Shown: in pieces, positions 34,984-47,390 of the stretch | Layout: each line of letters opens with the position of its first letter | How positions within the stretch are numbered: position 1 is the first letter of the stretch | Origin: Dasyornis broadbenti | Taxonomy: Eukaryota > Chordata > Aves > Passeriformes > Dasyornithidae | Assembly: GCA_013397935.1 (NCBI GenBank) | Contig: VZRN01001158.1 | Span: forward strand, 432,047 to 496,046 | DNA: 64,000 bases | Reading direction: 5' to 3' | The notes under the pieces: model-generated | Told to the model about the DNA's origin: nothing | What the model saw: the letters and a program-made list of their open reading frames with translations, nothing else | Databases searched by the model: none | Made by a program: the position numbers and the translations under genes

Positions 34984-37900
34984 CCTCACTGATGCTCAGC
35001 ACAGGAAGATAAAAACCCTGAGCTGTCACGCAGTCTCCCTGCAGTCAGAGCAGAGAAACAGCCAGTGCCAGAGGACAGTACAGCTCACACTGAAGTAGGT
35101 GTCCAAGGTGGAAAATTTTTCTTCTTCCTTATGTACAGAAAGCTGTGATTTGGAGTGCATGTCTACACAAAACTTCCAGCAGCAGTAGCAGGTGAGACCA
35201 GCCTTGCCTTGACCTCATTCTGTCCAAGTTCATCTGCTGGCAACACCCTGCAAGGTCCCCAGCACGAGTGGCCTCTATCCTGGCTGTAGGGGTGAGGATC
35301 AGCAGAGTCAGATGCAGGACAAACAGCCGCGTCACAGGTGACAGCAGGACCCTCTCAGGAAAGTGTGGGGCTCTGTGGAGTACAAGGAAGGGCACAAGAC
35401 ACAGAGAGGTGCCTGAGCTGACAACAGCATGCCTGACCTCCGCAGCAGGTTGATTGACCTTTGCTAAAGGTATCAACGATCTGATTGTCTCCTCAGGTTT
35501 TCTTCCCAAATCCTTAGCCAAGTACTGAACCTACAGCCATTTGGACCTTGGTGAAACTCTGGGAAGGCAGAGGTACTACCAACAGCCTTGTGAAACAACG
35601 TGCATTTTTACACTTACTACAATTTTTTTGACGTGCTGGGTGTTTGGCAACATGTTAAGCAGCAAAGTCAATCAGACCTTTCATTTCTCTTACCAACTTT
35701 GCAGGATTTGTAATATTATACTCAGTTATTGGAGAGCAGAAGGAAATTGTTTGTCTGATTACAAATCTGTTATTTATTGTGCATCAAGAGCGCAGTCACC
35801 TAATGCAGGATATTTTATCCCAGTTTTAGAGAGGTGGGAGTGGAAATCAACGGTCCTGTCCTACCAAATGACATAAACCCACTCTGATCTCAGAAGTCAC
35901 CTCCTGAATACTAAAGACCTGGAACATAAAGGCTTTTAAAGAATATAGTTTCCAATTAGGTCATTGGTTTCAAACAGAGGGTGTACTAAATTAGTAACAT
36001 TTGGTGGTAAATTTCTTTGAAGTTCTCATTAATCTTGGTCTTGGATTTGAACTTTTCTTGGCCATGTTCCTTATAGAATTTGGATCCCAGTTATGTCAAA
36101 ACAACTGATTAGCCCCACAGTTTGAAGGCAGGGGGGATTAGGTAGGGCGGGTGTTAGATTTCATGAAAGGCCTATTTACCTACTTGTTTAGCATGACCAA
36201 ATGGGAGGGCAGCCAGCAGGGGAGACGTGTTGGAAAGATTCCAGCGTTCCTGTCTAATTAGGGATCTCCACAGCAAAGGGTAGCAATGGATTTGTGAGAG
36301 CGGCCACTGTTCAGGTGCAGCTGCCCACTGGGTCCAGGCAAGGGCTGAGGGCTTCCCTTGACCTGTGGTGTCTCTTCTGCGTAATCAGACTGCCCACTTC
36401 CTCAGCTCTTGGGAAACCAGTGGGAAGGAAGAAATACTTTCAGGGAACATCTTTAGGTGGTGTCCTTTCTTCTTCGTGAATGGCCTAAAGCAAATTTCCC
36501 CCCAAAGCCAATTGAACTCTTTCCATCTATTTCAGCACATTCAACTCCAGGCTTCTGAATAGCTGAGAATCACCAAAACCACAAAGAACTGTCATGAAAC
36601 TCAGTGGGATGTTCTCATGTAGCCTCTATCTAAGGAGCAGTAAGTTTAATTAATTACTTAATGAACCATAAACCAGAGGAGAAAACACACAGTGAGTCAC
36701 AGCAGTGGTGAAGTTGGGAAGTTCTCAATAGGACCTGCTACAGCGAATCAAACCTGGGGCACACTCATGTCCACCATGCACATCTCCTTCCTTGAGGCTC
36801 CAATTAGCCAAGGAATAGACAGGCACTGGGAGGCTCCTCCTGGAAATCACAACCCAGCAGCAGACACCTGATAAGGAGAAGACTCGAAAGCTGCATGAGA
36901 AAAAAGCGTTCTGTCTTACTGAAGCATGAAACAAGTGAGAGACAGGCTACTGTCATCTGTGGGGACATCTGATCCCAAGCCAAGACAGAGATCCAGCCGC
37001 GGAGGGCGCAAGGCCAGCGTTACTTACAGGTCAGCTGGATGTACCCAGGCTTGGCACAGCTTCAAGCCTCTTGTCACCTCCTGCAGCGGTACTAGGACGA
37101 GCAGGAGCAGCATTTCTGGGGGGTAAAGCTGGGTGGTAGAGAGGCACAAGCCGGCCTTCCCAGGGCTTGTGGGCTCCCTGGGAGCGATGTTGCTCCTGCC
37201 TGTGTTGGGAAACTGCTCTGGAGTGAAACAAGTTCATGAGGAAACTGCAACTGGTGTAGCAGCAGCAATGCCTGGTAGCAAGGAATGAAGACACCAGTAG
37301 AGTGCTCACTCATAGTAGCACGGTATAAAAATGTTAAACTCATCTTTGCCTTGACAGGAAAAAAAAAAAAAAAAATCCCTGGGATTGTGCTTTAATCTGA
37401 GGAAATTATTGGTTCAGGTCTTATTTTACGTAAAACTCTTGCTTCCATCTCTAGACAACCTATCTTAAACATTTCAGCAATGATAAGAAAGTCTTCTCTT
37501 ACAATAAAATGCAGCGAGTATCTGGACACAGCCTTTGCTCTCACCATCCCTGACAAGCACATTGAGTTTTCAGCACAGATTCAGCCTCACTGACTTTAGC
37601 AGGAGCTCTTAACCTCAATAATGTCTGTACATATGCAGAGGTGTTTGCAGGATCGTGGCCACACAATTAGTATAGAACTGACTTTAATAAGCCTAATTAG
37701 AGTCATTCTGCAATAGTGTGAAAAGTAGCGCTGATACTTATTGGCTGGGGAGGGAGAAATCACAAGTACTTTCCCACAAGTTAGTGACCTCAGGGTAGAA
37801 CTTCAGAAATCTCTCCTATAAAACTGGTGCCACAGAAAACCAAGTTGGCTGCATTTAGAGGAGCCATAGAAATACCTTTTTTTTCGGGCAGAACATTTTG

Positions 37901-38279
37901 GCTCAGAACCATTTCTTCCATACGTTGGAGCTCAGTAATGCCCCTCACATAATAATGTCAAAGCATGGAAAAACATAACAAGGATGAGAAAAAGTGTGTA
38001 AGAGCCATTTTTGAAGGATTAAATTCTAAAGAAGGGAAGGTTTTTAGGGTGTTCAATAAAAGTTGCACAGGTAAAAAGAGAAGTGTGTTGTGGCACTTGT
38101 TGTCTTGCCTTCTTCAGAAATATAAGCTGCAGCTGGAGGACAGGTGGCACAAATCCATTTCGTTCACCTTCTGGCTTTGGGACCTTGTTTTGCCACCATT
38201 AATGAAGGTTTTCTCAAGAGAGCAGAGCCATTTCCTCTATTTTTTCCTCCTCCCTCTGGCACAATGGACCTGCCGCACC
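34984..38279. other. Noncoding DNA, no gene seen
   Basis: About 3.3 kb of unique-looking sequence with a 17-A run at 37359-37375. AT-rich words such as TTTAATTAATTACTTAATG occur near 36645. Open frames up to 130 codons (35129-35521 minus) are unrecognised. The long frame beginning at 37965 runs into the next CR1 and is not called as a gene. Confidence 0.6.
37359..37375 (+). repeat. Poly-A run of 17
   Basis: An uninterrupted A run. I looked for a retroposed gene or SINE upstream and saw none. Confidence 0.8.
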
Positions 38280-38393
38280 ATCCCAGAAAAGTCTGAGTTT
38301 GAAGGGACCTGCAAGAGCACCTTGTTCCAGCTCCCTGCTGGGGTGGGGACACCTCCCACTAGATCAGGTTGCTCAATGCCCCTTCCAAGTTGT
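38280..38393 (-). mobile_element. CR1 LINE 3'-end fragment
   Basis: A minus-orientation CR1 tail. It runs GAGTTTGAAGGGACCTGCAA, CTTGTTCCAGCTCCCTGCTG, GGGGACACCTCCCACTAGAT, CAGGTTGCTCAATGCCCC. It is about 115 bp. It sits inside the longest open frame of the window (222 codons, 37965-38633), which weakens any claim that the frame is a gene. Confidence 0.85.
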
Positions 38394-40680
38394 CTCCATA
38401 TCAAAGCAAGCGACCCAAACCCACAAGATGCTGTGGGCTTTCCAGCACTGCCCTCCTGGACCCCAGCACATGTCCAAATCTTCAGCAAGTCCAAAAACTT
38501 TGAGCTGTCCCTGAGCTCTCCAAGGAGGGGCCAGCAGCGATTTGAAAGCTGGATGGTATCTCTGCGTCCTTTCCTGGGGCAGACCGTAACCTGCCCTGAC
38601 CCATGGATGCTGCCAGTGACTCCATCAGGCTGAGAGAGAGCAGGCAGCACACGTGTGCTCTGAAGGACAGAGAAGGTGGGAGTTTTCCGGGGTAAAGCAT
38701 TTCCTCTGGTTCATGTTCAATTAAAAATCATTTGGTGGCCAACAACAGCTTCTCATCTGGCATATCATGAAACCACTATTTCAGCAAAATTTACAGCCTT
38801 TTGGGGAAAGGAGAACTCGGTTATTTAGTAACTTCCCTGCTCGCCCTCAGGAAGGTCAGATCCTTTTGCTCCCTGCCTGAACAGTGAGAGCCATAAACTA
38901 CAGGAGGGAGAGAGTGTTGGGAGCTTGTACTTAGAGCAGTGCACCTGGATAACCCTGCAAACAACCCTACAATGCAGGGAGGTTACGCATGGAGGAGTGG
39001 AGTATTATGGGATTGATTCATCAGAGCAGGGAACATCCAGCAGTGCTGGAGGGCAGCTCAGAAGCTGAGTGCTAGAACACGAAGCACGGCGGGCTAGATG
39101 CACCTTGCCGAGATTTAGATAAAATCTGCAGCTTAAAACCAACTGTTCAGTGGGCACCAGGAGGGGCTGATCCCCATTGATTTCCCCTTGGTAGCCTTTT
39201 TTTCTGTTAGAAGATGGAAAATAATACTACAAGGTTCAGGATTTCTCCCCCACAGCTGCTGGCACCTCTGGAGCACGGTGTAGGACTAGCTTTTGCTCCC
39301 AGGCTGTTGTCAGCAGCTGCCTCAGCTTGTAGGGCACTGCAAACCTTGTATGGGCTCACAGCACTCGAGAAAACCCAGGGCTAAGCCAGAAATGAGATTA
39401 ACTTGCCAAGGAGCTTCCCCCTCCAAGAAAATATTTAGTAATAAATTTTGAAATGATAAGAAAAAAAAAATTAGCAGCATTATTTCTATGCTGCCTTGTG
39501 TCCAAAGTTTTTTTGATATTTAATTGTTATTTTTGACACCTCGGGCAGGTTCACGTGACACAGACACTGTGGGGAGGGAGAAGCCAGCTGAACACACCAC
39601 TAATTGTTACACTGAGTTTTCCCATGAACCTCATTCAATTTCCAACCAGGAGCTTAGGGAATAAAGGTCAAAAAATCCTCCAGGCTCAGAAAATTCACAA
39701 GAAAGAGAAGGAAACAACTTCCATTGTTGCTACACATTTGTTAACATTTCATTTCACAAGAAATCAATACAGCCCAAACACTTCTGCCAAAAACACAAAG
39801 GAACAACGATTCAAGGGCTGCAGGACACAGAGATTTTTTTTTTTTATCATTTCACCAAGGTATAAAACAAACACTTTCCCTCTGCCTCCCTGTTTATTCT
39901 GAACAATATTTGTCCAAGAAGAGCAGAAACTTATCTCCAGGAAGTTTGCAGAGGGAAGATAGTGGATGAACAGAGAATCGAGCAAAGCATTTTGAGGCGC
40001 GCAGGCAGAGATGGCAAAGAAGCAGTTCCTCCCAACATCATCTTCACCTCCGTTTGCTTGCTCAGCCTGACAATCAGCATCTTATTATGCAGCCCCAACA
40101 TTTCTCTGCAATTTAAACAAGGCGTCGGTCATGGTGTGTGATCTTCAAGGGCACTTTTGGAGGGCTGTCTTTAGCCCAATGGTCACCAGCTATTTAGGAA
40201 CAAAAATGACAATTTCACTAAAGCAAATTGCATCCTGGATGCGTAATACACTGCAGCAAGTACACTGGAAATTATTGTGTGGGAGATCCAGCCTGGAATA
40301 CCTTAACTTTCATGTGCATAAAGGAGGTTTCTGGGATCAGGAAACATTCCAGTGTAGCCCTCAGTGAAAGACTGGCCCCCTTTCATTTATCTCCAGGTAC
40401 ACGGATTCATAATTATAGCATTCTCTCCCTATTGGACCTGGATACATCAGCCTATTTAGAAAGTATTTCCTTGGAGGTTCTTTACCTTGCAAAAAAGGAA
40501 TACTTCTCTGCCACACACAGGGAAATACTACATTCTGCACACAAAAAGATCCTTTAACCTGTACTAAACTTCCATTCTTTCTTTTCCCATGCTCTTATCT
40601 GAAGAGAATCTTTTTCTTCCTCCATTCAGTAACTGGCTCCTGACTGCTTTAGCCAGCAACTTCCTGGGGCATCACAGCAA
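38394..40680. other. Noncoding DNA, no gene seen
   Basis: Unique-looking sequence. Open frames of 109-115 codons at 39555-39902 and 40228-40557 (plus strand) are not recognisable. An A-rich run lies near 39463 and a T run near 39835. No interspersed repeat is identified. Confidence 0.6.
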
Positions 40681-40718
40681 TTCCTGTGATGATTAATGAT
40701 GTCACCAAGGCCAGGCTT

Positions 40719-40726
40719 TGACGTCA
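40719..40726. promoter_or_regulatory. Perfect CRE palindrome TGACGTCA
   Basis: The eight-base cAMP response element is present exactly. It is the full palindromic site known to bind CREB/ATF family proteins. A nearby GATTAATGATGTCACC (40691-40706) holds a further TGATGTCA-like word. No TATA box or gene start is tied to it. CpG-containing words are depleted in vertebrate DNA, so an intact copy is mildly notable, but one occurrence in 64 kb is compatible with chance. Confidence 0.3.
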
Positions 40727-43700
40727 CGGAACAAGCAGGTTCTTTTGGGGAACAGACGGATGTATTTATTTAGATTTAACCGGTGTTGGTAAGCGCCACA
40801 TAGTGTGTATTTATGAAACCATCAGGAAGGGTTTCCTCACCTCATAGTGAGACAGACCAAGGTTTGGGGAAAGGGATAGTATTTGGCAATGCATATTCAA
40901 GGCAACTTGAAGTGAATGCTTGGAGGAATTGGTGGCCTTACTGATGTTGAAAAGAAGGCGATGTAGATCCGTGGGCTCACTGGAACATGGCACCAAGATG
41001 GTGACAAGATTGTGGATGAAAGAGGAATGTATTTACATTTAGCTGCCCACGATTTCTAATGGGCAACTTTTGATGTCTCCCCATTTTATAAGGACTTCAT
41101 ACAGAAAGACTTGCAAAATTATAATATTCTTAGTTCTTATCAGAGTTCATATACTATCATCTCTGCTTTGCAGGTAAATCTAACACACAGGCTGCGTCCC
41201 TGACTTGACTGGAGGTGGCAGAACCAGCTCCAGAGCAGGCTGTGCTCCTGGGCTGGGTGAGCAGCATTCAGGCTCCCACAGAGCCTCACACTGCTGCAGA
41301 GAAACCCGTTCACAGTGTCTGAGCAGCATTCAGATTCTTGGGGCTTGCATTTATTAACATGCCAATTTCTTGGTTGAGATGAAAGGGGGAGGAAATCTTT
41401 CAAACAAGCTTGTAAATAGGATTTTTTTTTTTCCCCCTCAGTAGAATGACAGCTTTTGTATGTAAAGTGTATTCCTTCTGGCTACAGTGCACACAGAAGG
41501 AATTTTTGAGCAGCATAATGCCATGTGTGCAGGCTGCTAACTTAGAAAAGACGTCCCCCCCCCACCCCGCAAAAGAAAGTCCAAAATCAAGAACACAACC
41601 CAAAATCTGAGCTAGCCCTGGTTAGCAGACTCAGTCTTTCACATCCTTGCACTTCACGCAGCTCTTCTTAGAGTCCAGCAGAATGGAACAGTTTGTCCTG
41701 TGAGCATCCATCATGGACACACGGACTAGCAAACTTAAAAGTTGCAAAAGGATTTTGTGCTCTTTTGGAGACAGTGGTCAGGGCCACCATGTCCACTGGA
41801 CAGTGTTTCTTTAGGTGCTTCTTTTCATAGTGAGTACTGGAAGAATGTAACCGCCACGCAAGGCTTCCCTGGCTTCCAGCACTAGAAAAGTTCCAGGGTT
41901 TCCCAGTCATTTCCAAAAAAAGTATCTGTCATTTTTCCAAAAGATATTGTAACAGTTGGAAACATCACAGCTGCTCTCTCCGAAAAACCTGTGTTGGAGC
42001 ATCAGCCAGCCTCACGAGAACTTTACCAGTTACAACCGAAACAACCTCAGGACTGGAAAAAGTGCTACGGAAGGAAGAAGCTGGGCCTGAAAGGTGGTTG
42101 TGACTGGGATAGGGTAGAGCAGGACATCATCACAGCCTGGCTGCTGGCAGAGCTGTGCCACTGGCAACTCCACGAGTAGGTGCTCACACTCACAGGATGC
42201 CCCGGTGCTATTTTGGGGCCGAGCTTTTCACATCACAATATCACATACAAGTGTCACAGCAGGGCCACGTCCCCTTCTGCTGACACCATTACTCACACTG
42301 TTTCGTGTCACTGAGCTCATTTTGCAGATGAAGTAATATCTGTATTGTGAGGTCATGGGAATTTGGCTTTGACCTCCAAGGAGCGAGGGTTGGAGGTGAT
42401 CCAGAGGCTGCCTGAGCTCAGGTTGCAGAGCTCCACTTCAAGCAGGATCACCTGCCCAGTGAAGCCCTGTACCTCGCACTGAATGGAGGACGCAGCCATA
42501 ACACCATTGTACATTAAATTCCATGATGTATTCACTGGAAAAATCTTGACACTTCCGTGAAACTTCAAGCACAGAAAAATAATTGTCGTGACCACGTGTG
42601 ATAACCCTGCAATGCTTCTCAGGGTGGCTACAAGGGTCACATTTGGCAGTCTTCAAGTCTGCCAACATGTTTTGATCAGACACACTCCTATGTCAGAGCA
42701 TTCAATGCCACCTTTACCTTAACTATAAGATTGGGTCACTTTACTTGTCATGATGTGACCTCTCCACAGAGAATGGGGGAGCCACTGCCTTGTCCCACCA
42801 GCACTGCTGTAGACTAAACAGATGGAGAAGAGGCATCCTGGTTCAGGCAGACCTCAGGAGGAGCCAAGGAGAAATTGTGTGTCTTGTAAACCGCGGTGGG
42901 AGCCCAGGGCTGTGCCTGCAAGGGGTGCTCCAGTGCCCACCCAGCCCAGGCCATTCCATGCCTCACCCTGCACCAACCTCACTGTTCGCTTCCTTTGCAC
43001 CACAGCCTCAGCCTCCCTTTTTCTGGAGCAGCTCCAGACCTGCAGGGTAGTTTGTTCCCACATTCAGCAAGCAGGAATGTGATGTTTCACACGAAAACAT
43101 CTCATTTTCCCCCAAGATTTCTCCACAGCAATCAGGAAAGGCCTGGATAAGCTGTGCTCCCTGTCAGCGGTGGGACCACCACGTTCTCTTAGCTCGGCAG
43201 ACGAGCATGGGAACCCCTCAGAGACACCTGGAGAAGTACAGCAGACACCAGCGGTGACAAGCACTGCAACCAAGAGACACTCACACGATGTGCTGTGGTG
43301 ACCACAAACTTTGGCCTTACTCTGCCAGGCAGAGTGGAATCTAGCGTCTCGCGTTTCCTACTGATAGACCTTAAAACCCTTGAAAGGCAACTGAGCAGCA
43401 GGAAACACGTGGTTCAGGCATGTCACAGTGATTTAGACTATCTTAAAATGTCCCTAAATCTTCATGTGTTGCCCAATTTTGTGGTGTCAACTGCCCCAGC
43501 ACTTCGAAAGATTCCAACGTCCCAAGGCAGGGAACTGGACCAATTTGCCGAGAGCTCACAGACATGAGATTAAAACTAAAACATTAAGACCCTTCTGGGG
43601 TTTGAGTTTCCCCCCCACTTCCTCTCTCACTGGAATCAGAAAGTGCAAAGAAGCAACTGTGAAAATAAAACTTAGTTTCTTTTCAGAAAGTTACTTGAAC

Positions 43701-46488
43701 TTTTGGAACCTTATGTTCATTCCCAGTGAGGGCAAAAATCCAAGATAGTTATTCCTGTATTTAAAGCAGCTTCAGTCATCCTTAGTAATTAAGAGCACTA
43801 GATCAAAAATTAAATTTATTGTACCAGTAGCACAACCACAATGGATCTTCATAAAATTTAACCACACAGAGAAGTGAGTTGCCTGAGATCTGCCATTCAA
43901 GCAGGCTTTATTGCATTTAAATATAGAATCATGAAAAATAAATTAAGAATGGGGATGACCCTTTGTCTACCTAGAGGCCCAGGAAAGATGTTTGCCTCTG
44001 ATACAGTTTGAAAATTAGCATTTGATAGGGCCTGGGATGCTGCCTGACACACAAAATACTTTAAAATTCTGTAAATAATGTAAGTAAATTAACAAGAGAT
44101 AGTGACTGCAATGAATAAAACATAAGTTAAGTACCTTTCAGTTTCCTCTGAAGCCTAGAGGAAAAATGTGACTAGATTCAGCTCTTTGGGGGAAAAAAAA
44201 TTGCAAGTACTTGTAATGTTTGGTAGGAGAACACACAGATAATTCAGAGAAACTCTGAAAAGTCAGTCTGAAGCATCTTCTATTTAACTATGGAAAAGCC
44301 AGGGTTTTGTGGCAAAGTCCCTTGGGTTGAGTTCTAGCCGTATCGGGGCAGTCCAACCCTCATCACATGCTTGGGAAAATCATCAGGGTTGAGTCTTTCC
44401 CCTTTCTTGCTTCCCCTGTTCCCCCTTCGGTCACCAGTCTCCTCAGAGAAGGCTACTCCTGAGCACAGCTCAAGGGCTTTTTCCTTCCAGCATGGGCTAC
44501 CGAGCCCTGCCGAAAACTACACTGCTTTTTGGAAAGCAAGTCAGAGTCCAGAGAGCCAAGGAAGAGCAAGTCCAAGTCCAGAGCTGTGAGCTGTGAGTGT
44601 AGTGTGAAGAGCAAGGTCATCACCAGCCCCAAACCCATTCCACATCAACACAAGGCTCCCCCTGCTTCCTTAAGCCCACCTAGAAGCCTGGGCACAGCCC
44701 GGATGTCCTGGCGTGGCTTTGTCAACAAAGTAGCATGTGGCTACTGTCAGGTAGATTTATCTGGGGGCAGAAGTGAGCTTGGACCTCCTTTAGACCAACC
44801 GTCATTGCCCAGTTCCTTGCACATCCTTTGAAATAGAGCCAAGTGCCATGAGGATTTGATAGGACTCTGGACAAAAAAATAAATCAGTTGCCCATCCATG
44901 GAAAAGCACATGCCCCAAAGCAGAGCTCAGAGGTCAAAGGCATACAGCTGGTGAGACATTTGGTTGACAAAACTTCTATTTTTCTATTTACAGTTTGGAT
45001 CTGGCCTCAAAGCCCTAAGCTGACATCCCTGGCTAGGGCAGAGCAGGAATCTTGCAGCAGCATGCCGGCTCGGAGGCAAGAGCCTTATCAGATGGGCTGG
45101 AAATACGACAGCAAGAGCCTCTCCCAGGATGTTTTGGCTTGTGATTCAGGAGGAACACCTGGAAGCCAAGAGGAGCCTGGAAAAGATTAAGTGAATTGGC
45201 CAGACTTTCTCATCTTGTTAACATGCTGCAGGCTTCATTTGTGCTTTGGGCAGGGATTCAGAGTGGTTCTTTATTTGATTCAAACCAGATAGCCCATCAC
45301 AAATCCCAAACTCCTGCTCATATCAGCATCACCCAGACACTGTCCCTGCAGAAAACAGTCTTTGTGACGAGAGCATCTGACAAAGTCAAACAGCACACAC
45401 CGACTTGGGTTTGGCAGCAGACAAAGTCCAGCACAATATTCTACTTTGTCTCTCCTTTTCCGCCTTTCATCCCCTTTTCTCACTCCTCTACAACTAGTTT
45501 CACTGCCCCAGATCACAGGAAGATTCAAACCGTGGAAGCTTCTGAACCCTGCAACAGGAAGTTCAGCTGCCACCTCCGCAGGGACAAATTCCACCAGTAT
45601 CTCCTTGGAGAGCCTGACCCAGGGCCATAATACATGCCATGGCCAGGATGTGGCTGGGACATCATGTCCCACCACCCCAGACAGCAGCTTCTATTAATTT
45701 TCCTCCTGAACAGCAACGTTTTGCTCTCATGGTCTCATAGAGGTCGTGTTTCTGTAACCGTCTCATGCCTTCAGGAGACGTGAGGGCAGGACAAGTTGGC
45801 CAGGTGACACCAGTGAGCACACACACACACACACTCACACACTCACACTGCCACAGCTCTCTTTCCGAACCCTCACCCATGTTTCACCCAGCACTCACAA
45901 AAACTTTCTCTCAGGGAATACAATGTCCCATAAGACAGAAATTAATTTAAATTTAGTTGAGCAGCAATATTCAACCAAGAAAAGCATAATGTTGTGAGGA
46001 TCCAAGACAGTAACACCGCAGGCCTGAAAAAATGTCTCTCCATGCTGCATCTAAATCAATTGGTTTCCTGGCCAGGGAAGTCCCAATATGATTGTTTGAA
46101 TTTACAGATAGCAAATAAAAGTCAAATACTTCAAGAGGAAGGCAGCTCTTGCCCCTTCTCCTGCCATGGACCCAACATCTCATCAATAATTTCCACATGG
46201 TTCGTGCTGATGGTGTGAAACATGCTCCATGCAGGCATGAAACTGCTGACATCGATTGCCAAGAGAATTGAAACATTTTATCAAGTACAATTACTGCCAA
46301 ATCTGCCTGCGTGTAAGGCCTTCCAGCGAAGATACAAATCAGTAGTTAAATGATACAAAGTGGGGTGTATGGCCCTGCTGCTAGGAGGAGAGCTTGACTC
46401 ACAGGCAAGGGAAATAGTCCTGACCAGGGAAGCCCTCTCAAGTCTCTGCACAGCCAGCTTGAAGCAGGAAAAAAATTGGGTTCTCCCC
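40727..46488. other. Long noncoding stretch, no gene seen
   Basis: About 5.8 kb with no recognisable gene and no named interspersed repeat except a CA microsatellite (45818-45849). A short C-rich run lies near 41555. Near 44529-44600 the words AGTCCAGAG, AGCAAGTCC and GAGCTGTGA recur, giving a serine/arginine/lysine-rich reading that is a repeat effect. Around 42320-42360 a weak MIR-like echo (TTTTGCAGATGAAG, GAGGTCATGG) is too short to call. The longest open frame is 144 codons (45196-45630) and is opposed by a 131-codon frame on the other strand. Confidence 0.55.
45818..45849 (+). repeat. (CA)n microsatellite, interrupted
   Basis: CA dinucleotides broken by two CT steps. Ordinary simple sequence. 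Confidence 0.9.
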
Positions 46489-46568
46489 CAAGTGTTGTCC
46501 TGTATCCATTTTATGATCTTGGGCAAGATACAGCCCCATTTTCGCCTCAGTTTCTCTGATTCAAAGTG
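46489..46568 (+). mobile_element. MIR-like ancient SINE relic
   Basis: The order TATGATCTTGGGCAAGATAC, CCATTTTCGCCTCAGTTTCT, CTGAT follows the MIR core-to-tail words TGACCTTGGGCAAG, TGTGCCTCAGTTTC and CTCATCTG. Only about 80 bp are recognisable. An old mammal-bird shared SINE relic is the likely reading; chance cannot be excluded. Confidence 0.5.
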
Positions 46569-47298
46569 AACCCAGCCAGCTTCTGAGAACTGCTGTAATG
46601 TTCATGGGGAAATAAAAACAAAAGAAAAACCCAAAACCAGTAAATTCTCCCTCCAAACAAAAGACAGAACCAACTCAAAAAGCCAAGCAAAGTTTTTACA
46701 GACTCATCGGTATGAGGAATAAACAACTCTTTTTTTTTTTTTCCTTTGCAACAGCAGAATTCTATAGAGACACTCACAGGCTCTTTCAGTTGGTAATGGG
46801 AACACACAAGAAAGTAAGTTTCCATGTTCAATGATTTTGGTCAAAGTTGTCCCTGCCTAGGGGCTTTTAACTTAGAGGACACAAGGATTTAAGGTTCGTT
46901 GTTTTACAAGCAGACAGATTGGGTTTTGTCGTTAAAATCATTTTCATCAAGAACTGCCCAAATAATTTCCCTTCTCTGTCCCCACTACCCTTTCCCCAGC
47001 CCCTGTATACCAGCACTACCAATTCAGCTCTTGTTTTGCTTAAATGCTGTTGAAAACTAGCAGGAAAACTCTGTCTGTCAGAATCCTGTCTGTCTGTCAA
47101 CACTTTTGGAAAGTCCAGTTTTCTTTTGGATCAGGACAGCAGTTCACAGTTCACAGGACCAGGAAACCTGAGACTGTTCCTGAGTTCTCAGTTTCTTTAT
47201 AGCATCTCAGTGTTTGGGAGAGGATTTGTACCCAGGGAAGCTCGTGCCACGCTCATGATGCTTTTCTGGAAGACAGACAGTCCCAGTGAACCTCAGAC
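46569..47298. other. Noncoding DNA with short TGTC repeats
   Basis: No gene is seen. A T run lies near 46730, and TGTC tetranucleotides repeat in two clusters at 47071-47099. Nothing else is supported. Confidence 0.6.
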
Positions 47299-47390
47299 AC
47301 AGAATCCCAGAATGGTTGGACCTTAACAACCATCTCATCCCAACTCCCTGCCATGGGCAGGGACACCTTCCACTAGACCAGGCTGCGCAA
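47299..47390 (-). mobile_element. CR1 LINE 3'-end fragment
   Basis: A minus-orientation CR1 stub of about 90 bp. It has ACAGAATCCCAGAATGGTTG, CAACTCCCTGCCATGGGCAG and GGACACCTTCCACTAGACCA, then breaks off at GGCTGCGCAA. The match to the bird CR1 tail is strong for its length. Confidence 0.9.

Noticed and set aside
36900..37375. Processed pseudogene ahead of the 17-A run
   Set aside because: No recognisable coding remnant or target-site duplication was found upstream of the A run.
37965..38633. Longest open frame in the window, 222 codons, plus strand
   Set aside because: It runs straight through a CR1 tail in antisense (38280-38393), has no recognisable domain, and is overlapped by open frames on the minus strand. 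In AT/GC-balanced DNA of this length one frame of this size is not surprising.
42320..42360. Further MIR-like piece
   Set aside because: Only two short words agree with MIR, which is not enough to call.
44529..44831. Serine/arginine/lysine-rich reading resembling an SR protein
   Set aside because: It arises from a short-period repetition of AGTCCAGAG/AGCAAGTCC-type words over about 70 bases, and the similarity ends with the repeat.
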